Assembly: GCF_004000275.1 (NCBI RefSeq)
Contig: NZ_RCIP01000006.1
Location: forward strand, 124,001 to 188,000
Length of the DNA: 64,000 nucleotides
Direction of reading: 5' to 3'
Origin: Saccharospirillum alexandrii
GTDB taxonomy: Bacteria > Pseudomonadota > Gammaproteobacteria > Pseudomonadales > Natronospirillaceae
This document shows, piece after piece, positions 44,054 through 53,281 of the stretch. Under the pieces are notes generated by a model that saw nothing but the letters and a program-made list of their open reading frames with translations, was not told the DNA's origin and did no database searches. Every line of letters starts with the position of its first letter. Position 1 is the first letter of the stretch. The position numbers and the translations under genes were made by a program.

Positions 44054-44146
44054 CCGGGTGAACCCTTGTGGGGTAGTCCGCAGCATGGATGCTGCGGACT
44101 AGGCTCCATGGACGGATTTACGCCGACCCCACAAGGGTTTACCCGG
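44054..44146. repeat. Nested palindromic element
   Basis: Outer arms CCGGGTGAACCCTTGTGGGG (44054-44073) and 44127-44146 are inverted repeats with one mismatch; inside, TAGTCCGCAGCAT (44074-44086) and ATGCTGCGGACTA (44089-44101) form a perfect 13-bp stem with a two-base loop. Further flanking bases (ggtgacact / agtgtctcc) also pair. Structure and intergenic location resemble REP-like elements. Confidence 0.75.
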
Positions 44147-44250
44147 TAACCGTCGCGGGCCAGTGTCTCCCAGCCACAGTGACCCCGCCGCACCGCCTAT
44201 GTATAATGCGGCGTTTGATTTTTGACCTTCCGACATCAGGATGTTTCGCT

Positions 44251-45237
44251 GTGACTGAACAGACTACGCCATCGACAGCACCACCCGAGAATTCAACCAC
44301 GGCCCGCAACCTGAAGACGTTTCAGGGCCTGATTCTGACGCTGCAGCAATACTGGGCCGACCAGGGGTGTGTGATTCTGCAGCCGCTGGATATGGAAGTG
44401 GGCGCCGGGACCAGCCATCCGGCGACGTTTTTGCGCGCCATCGGGCCAGAAACCTGGAACGTGGCCTACGTGCAGCCCTCACGTCGCCCGACCGACGGGC
44501 GCTACGGCGAGAACCCAAACCGCCTGCAACATTATTACCAGTACCAGGTCATTCTGAAGCCAAACCCGAGCAACATTCAGGAGCTGTACCTGGGCTCTCT
44601 GGAAGCCATTGGCGTCGACCCGCTGGTGCACGACATCCGCTTTGTAGAAGACAACTGGGAAAACCCGACACTGGGTGCCTGGGGTCTGGGCTGGGAAGTC
44701 TGGCTGAACGGCATGGAAGTGACCCAGTTCACCTATTTCCAGCAGGTCGGCGGCATTGAGTGCTTCCCGGTTTCCGGCGAAATCACCTACGGCCTGGAAC
44801 GCCTGGCCATGTACATTCAGGACGTCGACAACGTCTACGACCTGGTCTGGACCATCGGACCCGATGGCAGCAAGGTCACTTATGGCGATGTCTATCTGCA
44901 GAACGAAATCGAGCAGTCGAAATACAACTTCGAGCATGCCGATGTCGACAACCTGTTTCACCAGTTTGAATACCACGAAGGCGAAGCCCGCAAGCTGATC
45001 GACCTGAACTTGCCGCTGCCCGCCTACGAGCAAATTCTCAAGGCCGGCCACACCTTTAACCTGCTGGACGCGCGCCACGCCATCTCGGTTACCGAGCGCC
45101 AGCGTTATATTCTGCGCATTCGCACCCTCTCCCGGGATGTCGCCAAAGCCTACTATGAAGCCCGCAAAGCAATGGGCTTTCCGATGGCGCCACAAGCGCT
45201 GCGCGAAGAAATTCTCAGTGCCGGGAACAAGGACTAA
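44251..45237 (+). CDS. glyQ: Glycyl-tRNA synthetase alpha subunit
   Basis: 328 residues from the GTG at 44251 (CAGGA upstream). Class II synthetase alpha chain: [60 protein letters not shown] and [20 protein letters not shown], highly conserved. An upstream in-frame ATG (44089) would add 54 residues and cross the palindrome, so it is rejected. glyS follows six bases later. Confidence 0.97.
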   Translation: MTEQTTPSTAPPENSTTARNLKTFQGLILTLQQYWADQGCVILQPLDMEVGAGTSHPATFLRAIGPETWNVAYVQPSRRPTDGRYGENPNRLQHYYQYQVILKPNPSNIQELYLGSLEAIGVDPLVHDIRFVEDNWENPTLGAWGLGWEVWLNGMEVTQFTYFQQVGGIECFPVSGEITYGLERLAMYIQDVDNVYDLVWTIGPDGSKVTYGDVYLQNEIEQSKYNFEHADVDNLFHQFEYHEGEARKLIDLNLPLPAYEQILKAGHTFNLLDARHAISVTERQRYILRIRTLSRDVAKAYYEARKAMGFPMAPQALREEILSAGNKD

Positions 45238-45243
45238 GACCAC

Positions 45244-47319
45244 ATGACACAGGCTGATTTTCTGATTGAACTGGGCACCGAAGAACTGCCGCCCAAGGCA
45301 CTGAAACCCTTGCAAGACGCCTTCGCCGATGGCCTGACTCAGCGCCTGAAAGACGCGGGCGTGAGCTTCGGCGACACCGAACGCTTTGGCGCACCGAGGC
45401 GCCTGGCCATTTTGATTCGTGACCTGGGGCTGGCGCAACCGGACGAGGCGTTCGAACGCCGTGGCCCCGCCGTCAAAGCCGCCTTCGATGCCGATGGTAA
45501 ACCGACCAAAGCCGCCGAGGGCTTTGCCCGTGGCAACGGCGTCAGTGTCGATGCGCTGGAACTTATGGAGACCGACAAAGGCGAATGGCTGGTCTACCGG
45601 GGCGTCGAGCCTGGGAAGGCCACGGCAGATTTGCTGCCGGAGCTGGTACAGCAAACCCTCGATGCCCTGCCGATTCCCAAGCGCATGCGCTGGGGCACAA
45701 GCCGTGACGAGTTTGTGCGCCCGGTACAATGGCTGGTGATGCTGCTGGGCAACGATGTTGTACCGGCCACCGTGTATGGCATTGAATCTGGCCGGCTGAG
45801 CCGTGGTCATCGTTTCCACGCACCGGTCGATATCGAGATTTCCGCACCGGCCGCCTATGCCGAAACACTGCGCACACAGGGCAAGGTGCTGGCGTCGTTC
45901 AATGTGCGCCGCGACTACATTGAAAGCCAGTCAAAGGCCGTGGCGAAAGCCGAAGGCGTTGAGGTGGTCATCGACCCCGATCTGCTCGACGAAGTGACAG
46001 CGCTGAACGAATGGCCGGTTGCCTTGCTCGGCAGCTTCGAGTCTCGCTTCCTGTCGGTACCAGCCGAAGCGCTGGTGTCGTCGATGCAGGAGCACCAGAA
46101 ATACTTCCCAACGCACGACAGCAAGGGTGAATTGGCCCCACGCTTTGTCTTTATCGCCAACCTGGAAAGCAAAGACCCGGCCCAGGTCATCGCCGGTAAC
46201 GAGAAGGTCATTCGCCCGCGCCTGGCCGACGCCGCTTTCTTTTGGGATACCGATCGCAAGACGCCCCTGGTCGACCGGGTCGAGAAACTCAGGTCGGTGA
46301 CCTTTCAGCAGCAATTGGGTTCGATGTACGACAAAGCCACCCGCTTGCGCGCCATTGCCGGCGAGATCGCCCGGCGACTGGGCGACGACGTCGATCAGGC
46401 CGAGCGCGCCGCCTGGCTGGCCAAGGCCGACCTGGTCACCGATATGGTCTTTGAATTCGACGACATGCAAGGCATTGCCGGTTACTACTACGCCCTGCAC
46501 GATGGTGAACCCAAGGCAGTAGCCCAGGCCATTATCGAACAATACCGCCCAGCCGGTGCCGGTGACGAACTGCCGCTGAGCCGCGCTGGCATGGCGGTAG
46601 CTCTGGCCGACCGGCTCGATAACCTCTCTGGTCTATTCGGCATCGGCCAGCCGCCAACCGGTACCAAAGATCCCTTCGCACTTCGCCGTGCAGCGCTCGG
46701 TGTGCTGCGCATTCTGGTCGAGCGGGATCTGGATCTGGATCTGGTCGAGCTGGTTACCTTCGCAGCCGATCAGCATGCGGACCTGCCACAACGGGACACC
46801 CTGGTACCCCAGGTTGTTGACTACGCACTGGACCGCTTCAGCGCCTGGTACGCCGACGCCGGTTTCCGCCACGATGTGTTTCAGGCCGTACGGGCGCTTA
46901 ACCCGAGCCGGCCGCTGGACATCGACCGCCGGGTGAAAGCCGTGGCCAGCTTCAGTCATCTGGTAGAAGCCGAAGCGCTGGCGGCCGCCAACAAACGGGT
47001 ATCAAACCTGCTGGCCAAGGCCGAAGGGGAAATCCGTGACGACGTTGATGTCGCCCTGTTTGAATCCGACGCCGAAAGCACCCTCTGGCAGGCAATACAG
47101 TCAGCCGAGGCGCATATCACCCCCATGCTGGCGGTCGTAGACTACCAGGGCGCACTGCAGCACCTGGCCAGCCTGCGCGACAGCGTTGATGCCTACTTTG
47201 ATGGTGTCATGGTGATGGCAGACGATGCCGCGGTGCGTAACAACCGCCTGGCGGTCTTGTCGAAACTGCGCCAGCTATTCCTGAAAGTGGCCGACATTTC
47301 CGTGCTCCAAACCCAGTAG
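45244..47319 (+). CDS. glyS: Glycyl-tRNA synthetase beta subunit
   Basis: 691 residues, normal length. N-terminus FLIELGTEELPPKALKPLQD, then GDTERFGAPRRLAILI and MRWGTSRDEFVRPVQWLVML, central HD-like region and a C-terminal anticodon-binding domain ending FLKVADISVLQTQ. Forms the alpha2-beta2 enzyme with GlyQ. Confidence 0.97.
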   Translation: MTQADFLIELGTEELPPKALKPLQDAFADGLTQRLKDAGVSFGDTERFGAPRRLAILIRDLGLAQPDEAFERRGPAVKAAFDADGKPTKAAEGFARGNGVSVDALELMETDKGEWLVYRGVEPGKATADLLPELVQQTLDALPIPKRMRWGTSRDEFVRPVQWLVMLLGNDVVPATVYGIESGRLSRGHRFHAPVDIEISAPAAYAETLRTQGKVLASFNVRRDYIESQSKAVAKAEGVEVVIDPDLLDEVTALNEWPVALLGSFESRFLSVPAEALVSSMQEHQKYFPTHDSKGELAPRFVFIANLESKDPAQVIAGNEKVIRPRLADAAFFWDTDRKTPLVDRVEKLRSVTFQQQLGSMYDKATRLRAIAGEIARRLGDDVDQAERAAWLAKADLVTDMVFEFDDMQGIAGYYYALHDGEPKAVAQAIIEQYRPAGAGDELPLSRAGMAVALADRLDNLSGLFGIGQPPTGTKDPFALRRAALGVLRILVERDLDLDLVELVTFAADQHADLPQRDTLVPQVVDYALDRFSAWYADAGFRHDVFQAVRALNPSRPLDIDRRVKAVASFSHLVEAEALAAANKRVSNLLAKAEGEIRDDVDVALFESDAESTLWQAIQSAEAHITPMLAVVDYQGALQHLASLRDSVDAYFDGVMVMADDAAVRNNRLAVLSKLRQLFLKVADISVLQTQ

Positions 47320-47332
47320 AGACGAGTGAAAA

Positions 47333-47356
47333 CGGGCCGGCGCCGGCCCGCGTTTC
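47333..47356 (+). terminator. Probable terminator of glyQS
   Basis: A perfect GC palindrome (CGGGCCGGCGCCGGCCCG, 47333-47350) flanked by A's on the left and CGTTTCTT on the right, 13 bases after the glyS stop. Confidence 0.65.
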
Positions 47357-47454
47357 TTCCCCCGGGGAAAGGCTAAATTCACTTAAACGACATCGTCCGG
47401 ACACTGTTTGTCGGTACACTGGACGCCTCTTTTAACCTGGCGAGAGCTGACGCT

Positions 47455-48213
47455 ATGTGGTTGGCCTACCTGCGAACCTTTGTTTTTTATGCCTTTTTCT
47501 ACGGGCCATTCACGATTTTGTGGGCGTCGTTTTGCGCCCTCTTTGCCTATTTGTTGCCCTACCGGATGCGCTATCACTTCGTGGTAGGCACCTGGGCCAA
47601 GCTGACCGTATTCGCCAGCCGCTGGATTCTGGGCATTAAATATCGCATCACCGGGCTCGAAAATCTCGACGGCAATGCTGGTGTAGTGGTCTCAAATCAT
47701 CAGTCCGCCTGGGAGACTTTTTTCCTGCAACGGCTGTTTCGGCCCCAGACGCAGGTCATTAAACGCAGTCTGCTGAAAATCCCCTTCTTTGGATGGACCT
47801 TTTCGATGTTGCGCCCCATCGCGATTGATCGGGCCGATCGGGTAGGCGCCATGAACCAGATTCTCGAACAGGGTATACCGCGCTTGAACGACGGCATATT
47901 CGTACTGATCTTCCCCGAAGGCACCCGGGCAGAACCCCACAAGGTGCGCAATTTCCAGCAAGGGGGCGCACGGCTGGCCAAGGAAGCGGGCGTTCCGTTG
48001 ATTCCGGTGACTCACAATTCCGGTGATTACTGGCTCAACAAGCGGTTCGTAAAACTGCCAGGCACGATAGACGTTATCATTCACCCGCCCATTGATCTCG
48101 CCAGCCTGAAAGCCAGCGAAGGCACAAAACTCGCTCACACGGTCATCAGTGATGGCTTAACCCGCATTCAGGCACAGAACAAACGGGTGCATCGCAAGCA
48201 GGAATCGAGCTAA
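47455..48213 (+). CDS. plsC: 1-acyl-sn-glycerol-3-phosphate acyltransferase (PlsC/HdtS type)
   Basis: 252 residues. N-terminal membrane anchor (about 5-35) and the acyltransferase motifs NHQSAWETFFLQ (H-x4-E-like variant), FPEGTRAEP and PLIPVTHNSGDYW. Transfers an acyl chain to lysophosphatidic acid in phospholipid synthesis. Its place directly after glyQS resembles HdtS-like genes in pseudomonads. Confidence 0.9.
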   Translation: MWLAYLRTFVFYAFFYGPFTILWASFCALFAYLLPYRMRYHFVVGTWAKLTVFASRWILGIKYRITGLENLDGNAGVVVSNHQSAWETFFLQRLFRPQTQVIKRSLLKIPFFGWTFSMLRPIAIDRADRVGAMNQILEQGIPRLNDGIFVLIFPEGTRAEPHKVRNFQQGGARLAKEAGVPLIPVTHNSGDYWLNKRFVKLPGTIDVIIHPPIDLASLKASEGTKLAHTVISDGLTRIQAQNKRVHRKQESS

Positions 48214-48276
48214 CACGATTTGGGATGAAAGAGTTGGAAATAACGTTGCGGTCTATCGGGGGGGGGGCTATACAAA

Positions 48277-48313
48277 AACGGGCGGGATGAGCCTGTTTCA
48301 AGACGCACCCGCC
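48277..48313 (-). terminator. Possible terminator of the DsbA-like gene
   Basis: On the minus strand GGCGGG (48308-48313 reversed) pairs with CCCGCC (48281-48286 reversed) across a 21-base loop and is followed by CGTTTTTG. A compact second hairpin GGCCCG-TTG-CGGGCC lies at 48323-48337. Confidence 0.45.
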
Positions 48314-48347
48314 GACGTACCAGGCCCGTTGCGGGCCCAGAGACTAT

Positions 48348-49100
48348 TTACTCCATACTGGCATCAATGGCGGCCTGAATATCGGCCTGCGGGAAGGCGC
48401 CGCGCAGAATCTCGGTCCCTACCACAAAGGTGGGCGTGCCGGTAATGTTCAGTTGTTGGGCCAGTGACCGGTTGCTGGCCAGAGTTTGTTGCACCCAGTC
48501 GGCTTTGGTTTCCTCTTCCAGCTCAGCTCGATCAAGCCCTAGCGAGTCAACCACTTCCCAAACTTCGCTGTTCTGACCGAGGCTGCCCGGGCGAGCCAGC
48601 AGGGCATCGTGATAGGCCTGATACTGATCCGGGTACAGCTCGCTGATCGCCAGGCTGACCCGGGCGGCGGTCACCGAGGTTTCCGTCAGAATTGGCCATT
48701 CTTTATACACTACACGAAGATTCGGGTTGGCTTCCGTCAATGCCTTAACGGTTTGGGAAGCACGTTTGCAATAGCCGCAGTTGTAATCAAAAAATTCAAC
48801 CAGTGTGATGTCACCGTTCGGGTTGCCACCCACCGGATCGTTGTCAGCATTCGTCAGCTGATCACTCACGGACGCGATCAGTTCATTCTGGCTGGCCTGC
48901 TGGGCCGCCTGTTCCCGCTCTTGCAGAATGCTAATGGCTTCCATGATGATTTCCGGGTTTTCCAGAATGTAGTTGCGCACCATCTGGTTAACGTCATCTT
49001 CTGTCAGATCTTCTGCCTGGGCAAAGACCGCCGTCAATGCCAACAAGGGCACCAATAACAGTAAACGTAACCGTGCGAATGGGGTGGGTGCGTTAAACAT
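48348..49100 (-). CDS. Periplasmic DsbA/ScsC-like thiol-disulfide oxidoreductase
   Basis: 250 residues from the ATG at 49100 (GGAG upstream). Signal peptide (MFNAPTPFARLRLLLLVPLL to AQA-ED), a helical N-terminal region (VNQMVRNYILENPEIIMEAI) as in trimeric ScsC or Com1-like proteins, then a thioredoxin fold with active site CGYC (FFDYNCGYCKRA) and cis-Pro loop GTPTFVVG. It probably oxidises or isomerises disulfides in exported proteins. Confidence 0.92.
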   Translation of the reverse strand: MFNAPTPFARLRLLLLVPLLALTAVFAQAEDLTEDDVNQMVRNYILENPEIIMEAISILQEREQAAQQASQNELIASVSDQLTNADNDPVGGNPNGDITLVEFFDYNCGYCKRASQTVKALTEANPNLRVVYKEWPILTETSVTAARVSLAISELYPDQYQAYHDALLARPGSLGQNSEVWEVVDSLGLDRAELEEETKADWVQQTLASNRSLAQQLNITGTPTFVVGTEILRGAFPQADIQAAIDASME

Positions 49101-49154
49101 GGTGTCTCCAACAACGTGAGGGTTTTGACCACAGTATAGACGAGAGCTGATCAT

Positions 49155-49748
49155 TTATTGACCAAATCGAGCGTTATTCTGTGAGAGGTAATCTTGCTCA
49201 GCCGGGGTCGACGGCCGATTCAGAACGGTATTGCGGTGCGGGTAACGGCCGAATTGCTCGATGATGGCCCGGTGCTCTCCGGCGGCATCATGAAAGCTTT
49301 TCAGTGCTTCACGGGCACTGGGGTAATCGTGAAACAACTGGTCGATCTGCTGGCCCAATACCTGATGGCACTCCAGCGACTCGGCGTGCATCAGTGGCAT
49401 CAGGCAGAACATACGGCCACTCATGCCGAGCAACGTCAGATGGCCGTTATCGAGCGCTTGCTGGCTCCACTGCAGCGCAATCGGGTCCCAGGCAAAGGCC
49501 TCGGCACGACCGCGATACAGGTTGCGACTGAACTGGTCGACGAGAATAATGAGCGCCAGCCGCCCTTCCGGGTGCTCGAGCCAGGCGTTCAATTCGCCAT
49601 CGATGGCGCGCTGATGGTCTGCGGCAAACCGCTCGGCGATCAGCCGGTCGGTTTCCTTGCCACCGCTGAACCAGCGTTTTTGATAGTGCGGCTCGGGCGG
49701 TTCCTGGTCACCAAACCAGAAATCGAGCACGGATTGCCAGGGTTTCAT
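49155..49748 (-). CDS. DUF924-family protein
   Basis: 197 residues covering a single DUF924 domain: VLDFWFGDQEPPEPHYQKRW at the start, DQFSRNLYRGRAEAFAWDP and GRMFCLMPLMHAESLECHQ in the middle. All-helical TPR-like fold, function unknown, cytoplasmic. Its start is eight bases from the stop of the 621-residue gene, so it belongs to that transcription unit. Confidence 0.92.
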   Translation of the reverse strand: MKPWQSVLDFWFGDQEPPEPHYQKRWFSGGKETDRLIAERFAADHQRAIDGELNAWLEHPEGRLALIILVDQFSRNLYRGRAEAFAWDPIALQWSQQALDNGHLTLLGMSGRMFCLMPLMHAESLECHQVLGQQIDQLFHDYPSAREALKSFHDAAGEHRAIIEQFGRYPHRNTVLNRPSTPAEQDYLSQNNARFGQ

Positions 49749-49755
49749 CGGCGTT

Positions 49756-51621
49756 TCAGGCCGCAGCCTGCTCAGTCTCTGTCTCAGCGCCAGAGTTTAG
49801 CAGACTGCCCGCCACCATCGTCCAGTAGATTTGCAGAGTGTTGACCCAACGACCGGTCTGCGACAGGCCTCCCGTGGCATCCCATTGTTCAGGCAACGCC
49901 AGCTGCAGGGCCAGGCTTTGCCGGCCGGCAGGAGCGCCCAGGGGTAGCGCCGGCAATTTGAGCATGGTCTGGTACCAGTTCAGGTACAGTCGGGCCAACT
50001 GTCGATCACGCAGTGAAGTTGCTTCCTGGGTGGCGGGTTCGAACCCGGCCCAGAGGTGCAGTTGCTGCGCCGACTGCAAGGCGGAAAACAGCGTCTTGCC
50101 CAGCGCCAGATTCGGGTGTGATAAGGCCGCCCTGGGCCACACTCCCTGAGCACTGCTGCGCCAGCGCTGGGTCAGCGATGCCAGATCCTGCTTGGGCGGG
50201 TTCTTTTGCAGCCCCAGGGCATGAGCCATGGCGGCTTTTTGCGTGGCCCGGGTAGCGTTGTAGTGACGCATCACCTGGGCAGGTCGCACAGCTTTGCCAC
50301 TGATGGCACTGGCGGGCGGCACCAGCGCATCCACGTCAATGCCGGTCTGGTTAACCCGTTGCTGGTGCTTCTGGTAGGTTTGGTAGTGCTTCAGCAAGGT
50401 ACTGGCTAGCATTCGAGCCCCGGCCTCGCGGTTCAGGGCTTTCTGGTACCCCGCCGCACTGGACAGCACCCAGGTAGCAGGCGAGGCCATGCGAAACTGG
50501 CCCTGGCTGGTTTCCTCGTCGGCATCGGGCGTCGATTCTGCCGGGCCGATCCATTCCGGCCACTGATCTGCGGTTACGCCCAGGGTGGTGCAAAACGACT
50601 GAAATTCCGGCCAGTTGGGCATCAGACTGTTCAGTTTGCGGGTCAACCGCGTCACCTGGCGCGCCTCCTTATGCCCGATCAGGGTTTGCATCATGGCTTC
50701 CTGGCGCGACTGGAGGTGCTCGACCATGGGTGCGAAGCGCACCATTAGAGCGCCGGACCAGTTGGGGTTAAGCCGCGCCAGGGTGTGTTGCCACTGATTG
50801 AATGCTCCCCAGGTCCAGTAGGTAAAGGGCGGTGCCAGGGCGCCCAGTTGCCGGGTCATTTCACCGGTCAGCTGCTGCAGGGTTACCGCCTGGAGATAAG
50901 GCAGGCCGATCTCCACCTCACACCGGCGCCGCAGCCATTGCAATGAACTCTGGCGTACGGTGACGAAGGGCGCATTGCTGATGCGAATGGCCGTGACCGA
51001 GGCGGTATTCAGATAGGAGGTAATTTCATGCATCAGCGCAAACAACAGCAGTTCGGTATCCGGATCCAGCTCCAGCCCCTCTGCTGGCGGGCGACGCGGC
51101 CTGAACAGCGCCGCGGGCACCAGCAAAACACCGGCGATGACCAGTTGCGTCAGAGCGGCACCGGCCTGGCTGGCCCAGACTGACACCGAGATCAACGGCA
51201 ACACCAGCAGCAGTGCGATCAACGGTAACAGCAGATAAATCGCAAAGGGAATGGCGGCCAGAATAAGCAGGCTGAACCGGGTTTCCAGCTCTTCATCCGG
51301 GTGGCGGTAACGCCCGGCAAAATAGTGACTGAGCCCGCCGTCCAACAAATGCTGGCGCAATTCATCGGCCGAGATTTTCTGGTTTGCCGTCGCCGTCTCG
51401 GCTTCGATGATCAGACCGGCCCGGGTCAGTTTTTTGGCCCACTGACGGGCTTTTTCCTCCGGCAGGTTGCGCGCCAGCACAGTGCGCCGGTTTGCCATCA
51501 GATCGGCCAGTTGGGCGTCACTGAGTTTCAGTTGTTCCTTGAGCGTGAGGCTGAGCTGAGTCTTGTTGGAGACTGAATCCTGAAAGCCCAGGCAGACCAG
51601 GTGAAACCGTTGTGCAGACAT
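49756..51621 (-). CDS. Membrane protein of unknown family (621 aa) next to GTPases
   Basis: Begins with a small alpha/beta domain (about 1-75: FHLVCLGFQDS, LADLMANRRTVLARNLPEEK, AKKLTRAGLIIEAE) that resembles domains placed at the N-terminus of several uncharacterised proteins with an L7/L12 C-terminal-like pattern. Three or four membrane segments follow (about 114-180) and then a 430-residue mostly helical cytoplasmic or periplasmic region with no recognised motif. Ala- and Leu-rich C-terminus ends GAETETEQAAA. Lies 125 bases downstream of the first of two GTPase genes. Confidence 0.6.
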   Translation of the reverse strand: MSAQRFHLVCLGFQDSVSNKTQLSLTLKEQLKLSDAQLADLMANRRTVLARNLPEEKARQWAKKLTRAGLIIEAETATANQKISADELRQHLLDGGLSHYFAGRYRHPDEELETRFSLLILAAIPFAIYLLLPLIALLLVLPLISVSVWASQAGAALTQLVIAGVLLVPAALFRPRRPPAEGLELDPDTELLLFALMHEITSYLNTASVTAIRISNAPFVTVRQSSLQWLRRRCEVEIGLPYLQAVTLQQLTGEMTRQLGALAPPFTYWTWGAFNQWQHTLARLNPNWSGALMVRFAPMVEHLQSRQEAMMQTLIGHKEARQVTRLTRKLNSLMPNWPEFQSFCTTLGVTADQWPEWIGPAESTPDADEETSQGQFRMASPATWVLSSAAGYQKALNREAGARMLASTLLKHYQTYQKHQQRVNQTGIDVDALVPPASAISGKAVRPAQVMRHYNATRATQKAAMAHALGLQKNPPKQDLASLTQRWRSSAQGVWPRAALSHPNLALGKTLFSALQSAQQLHLWAGFEPATQEATSLRDRQLARLYLNWYQTMLKLPALPLGAPAGRQSLALQLALPEQWDATGGLSQTGRWVNTLQIYWTMVAGSLLNSGAETETEQAAA

Positions 51622-51745
51622 GTTTGAACCGAGCCCTGTAAGCAGCGATGGTGGCCGGGTGCCACCAGAGCCCCAGAATTAGCCAGGTCGGCGTTCAGCG
51701 CAAGCGGAAAAAGCTCAAACTGTGCGTTAGTTCAGGTGCGATCGC

Positions 51746-53281
51746 TTAACGCTTAAGCCCCTGACGAACCAGTCGGCCCGCGCCACGCGCCTGGCGCATC
51801 ACGGCTTTCCAGTCCCGCCTGCGCCCCAGCCGGTTCAACCGCTGGGCCCGGCCGTGTTTAGCTTGCTCCAGGCGTTCATAAACCGCACTCCAGAGCAGAT
51901 CGATGTTGTAGCCGTCGGCGCCCTGGTCGAGCCGCACCGGCACCAGATCGGCCTCTGGCAAGGCAAGATCTGCTGCGATGTGCTGCAGCGACTCGCTAAT
52001 AGCAACAGCCTTGGGTAATGTCGGGTTGGACAGATCATAGGGAGGCGACCATTCCCGGGCAGGAGACAAGCGATCTATGTGGCTGACAACCCCGAGTATC
52101 GGCGGCTGCCGCCGGGCCGGGTTGTCACGAAACCAGGCACGAATGGCATCCAGCGCCTTCCGATCCAGTGCCCGGTCAGCCCGGTGTGCCGACACCACCC
52201 ATAAAATACAGTCAACCGACTCCAGCTGCGCCCCCCATTCTTCCGTGCTCAGTTCGTGGCTCACGCCTGGCGTATCAATCAGAACCGCCAGCGGCTCGCC
52301 CGCCTCATCACTCAGCTGATAGCGCTCGGCACGGGCGGTCATCGGCAGTACATCGACCGCGCTCTGGGTGTCATTCAGCAGGGCATTGACCAGGCTCGAT
52401 TTGCCCACCTTGAGCTGGCCCGCGACCAGCACCTGAACCGGCCCCGGCGGCGGGCGCGTCGCTTGCTCATGCTCCGCCAGTTTGGCCATCTGGCCGGCAT
52501 CGGCCTGCAAGCGCCCGGAATACAGGTCTATGGCGGCCCGGCCGACTTCCTCGACCCAGATGCGAGCGCCTTTTTGCTGCAAATAGTCGCTGGTTCGATC
52601 GAACGCGACGTTCAGCAGGCGCTCCCGGACTTCTGCCAGCACCGCCGACATCGGGTTCACTGCCCGCACCAGCCGGAACAGGGTTTTAGCGCCTTTGTAA
52701 TAGGGCTGGCTGGAGCTGCCCAGGTGCCAGAGCCGCATCACCTGCCCAACCTGAAAGTGACTGGACCCCGGCACGTGGTCACCCAGCACCAGCCGCAGCC
52801 GCAGGCTGACCCGTTCGCTGAGCAACAATGCCTCAGGCAGCGTGAAATTCCAGACCGGGTCTTTGTGATCCGGATAATAGTGGCGGGCGACGTGCTCAAT
52901 GACCAGACGTGCGCGTTCGAGCAGCAACGTCTGGCTACCCAGAATGATTTTGTCGGTATCCCGGGCCAGTTGCTGCACCTCGGTCCAGGCCGCCAGGTCC
53001 TGAGCCGACCAGTCTGGTTCTGGCGGCGAAACCGGCGCGGCGGTCTCGGCAGGCGTTTCGATGCTTCCGATCAGGCGGCGCTGCAGCAGATGCACCAGCA
53101 AATAACCACCGCCCGTCAGTAGCGCTGTGCCCAACAACCAGAACAACAGCCAGCCCTGCTGCCAAAGCCAGAGCCCGCCGAGTGGGATCAGCAACAAAAA
53201 CGGCAAGACCATCAGCACCAGCACCAGGCCAACCACGATGATGATGGGCCCGCGCCAGCGGCGTTTAATCGTCGCGGTCAT
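51746..53281 (-). CDS. Membrane-anchored GTPase (511 aa)
   Basis: Two N-terminal membrane helices (about 12-33, 38-61) place it in the inner membrane. After a 200-residue helical region comes a G domain: P-loop VAGQLKVGKSSLVNALLNDT (about residue 283), G3 IDTPGVSHE, and a G4-like LGVVSHIDRLS where HID replaces NKxD. The basic C-terminus (RLNRLGRRRDWKAV) is unusual. It resembles dynamin- or Era-like bacterial GTPases. The start overlaps the end of the upstream GTPase gene by 17 bases. Function unknown. Confidence 0.8.
   Translation of the reverse strand: MTATIKRRWRGPIIIVVGLVLVLMVLPFLLLIPLGGLWLWQQGWLLFWLLGTALLTGGGYLLVHLLQRRLIGSIETPAETAAPVSPPEPDWSAQDLAAWTEVQQLARDTDKIILGSQTLLLERARLVIEHVARHYYPDHKDPVWNFTLPEALLLSERVSLRLRLVLGDHVPGSSHFQVGQVMRLWHLGSSSQPYYKGAKTLFRLVRAVNPMSAVLAEVRERLLNVAFDRTSDYLQQKGARIWVEEVGRAAIDLYSGRLQADAGQMAKLAEHEQATRPPPGPVQVLVAGQLKVGKSSLVNALLNDTQSAVDVLPMTARAERYQLSDEAGEPLAVLIDTPGVSHELSTEEWGAQLESVDCILWVVSAHRADRALDRKALDAIRAWFRDNPARRQPPILGVVSHIDRLSPAREWSPPYDLSNPTLPKAVAISESLQHIAADLALPEADLVPVRLDQGADGYNIDLLWSAVYERLEQAKHGRAQRLNRLGRRRDWKAVMRQARGAGRLVRQGLKR

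Noticed and set aside
44479-45819. Long antisense open frame over glyQ/glyS (446 codons), and similar ones over other GC-rich genes
   Set aside because: They mirror well-conserved genes with GC-rich third positions and show no domains.
48258-48267. Run of ten G as a phase-variation tract
   Set aside because: It lies between two convergent genes, outside coding and promoter regions, so slippage would have no obvious effect.
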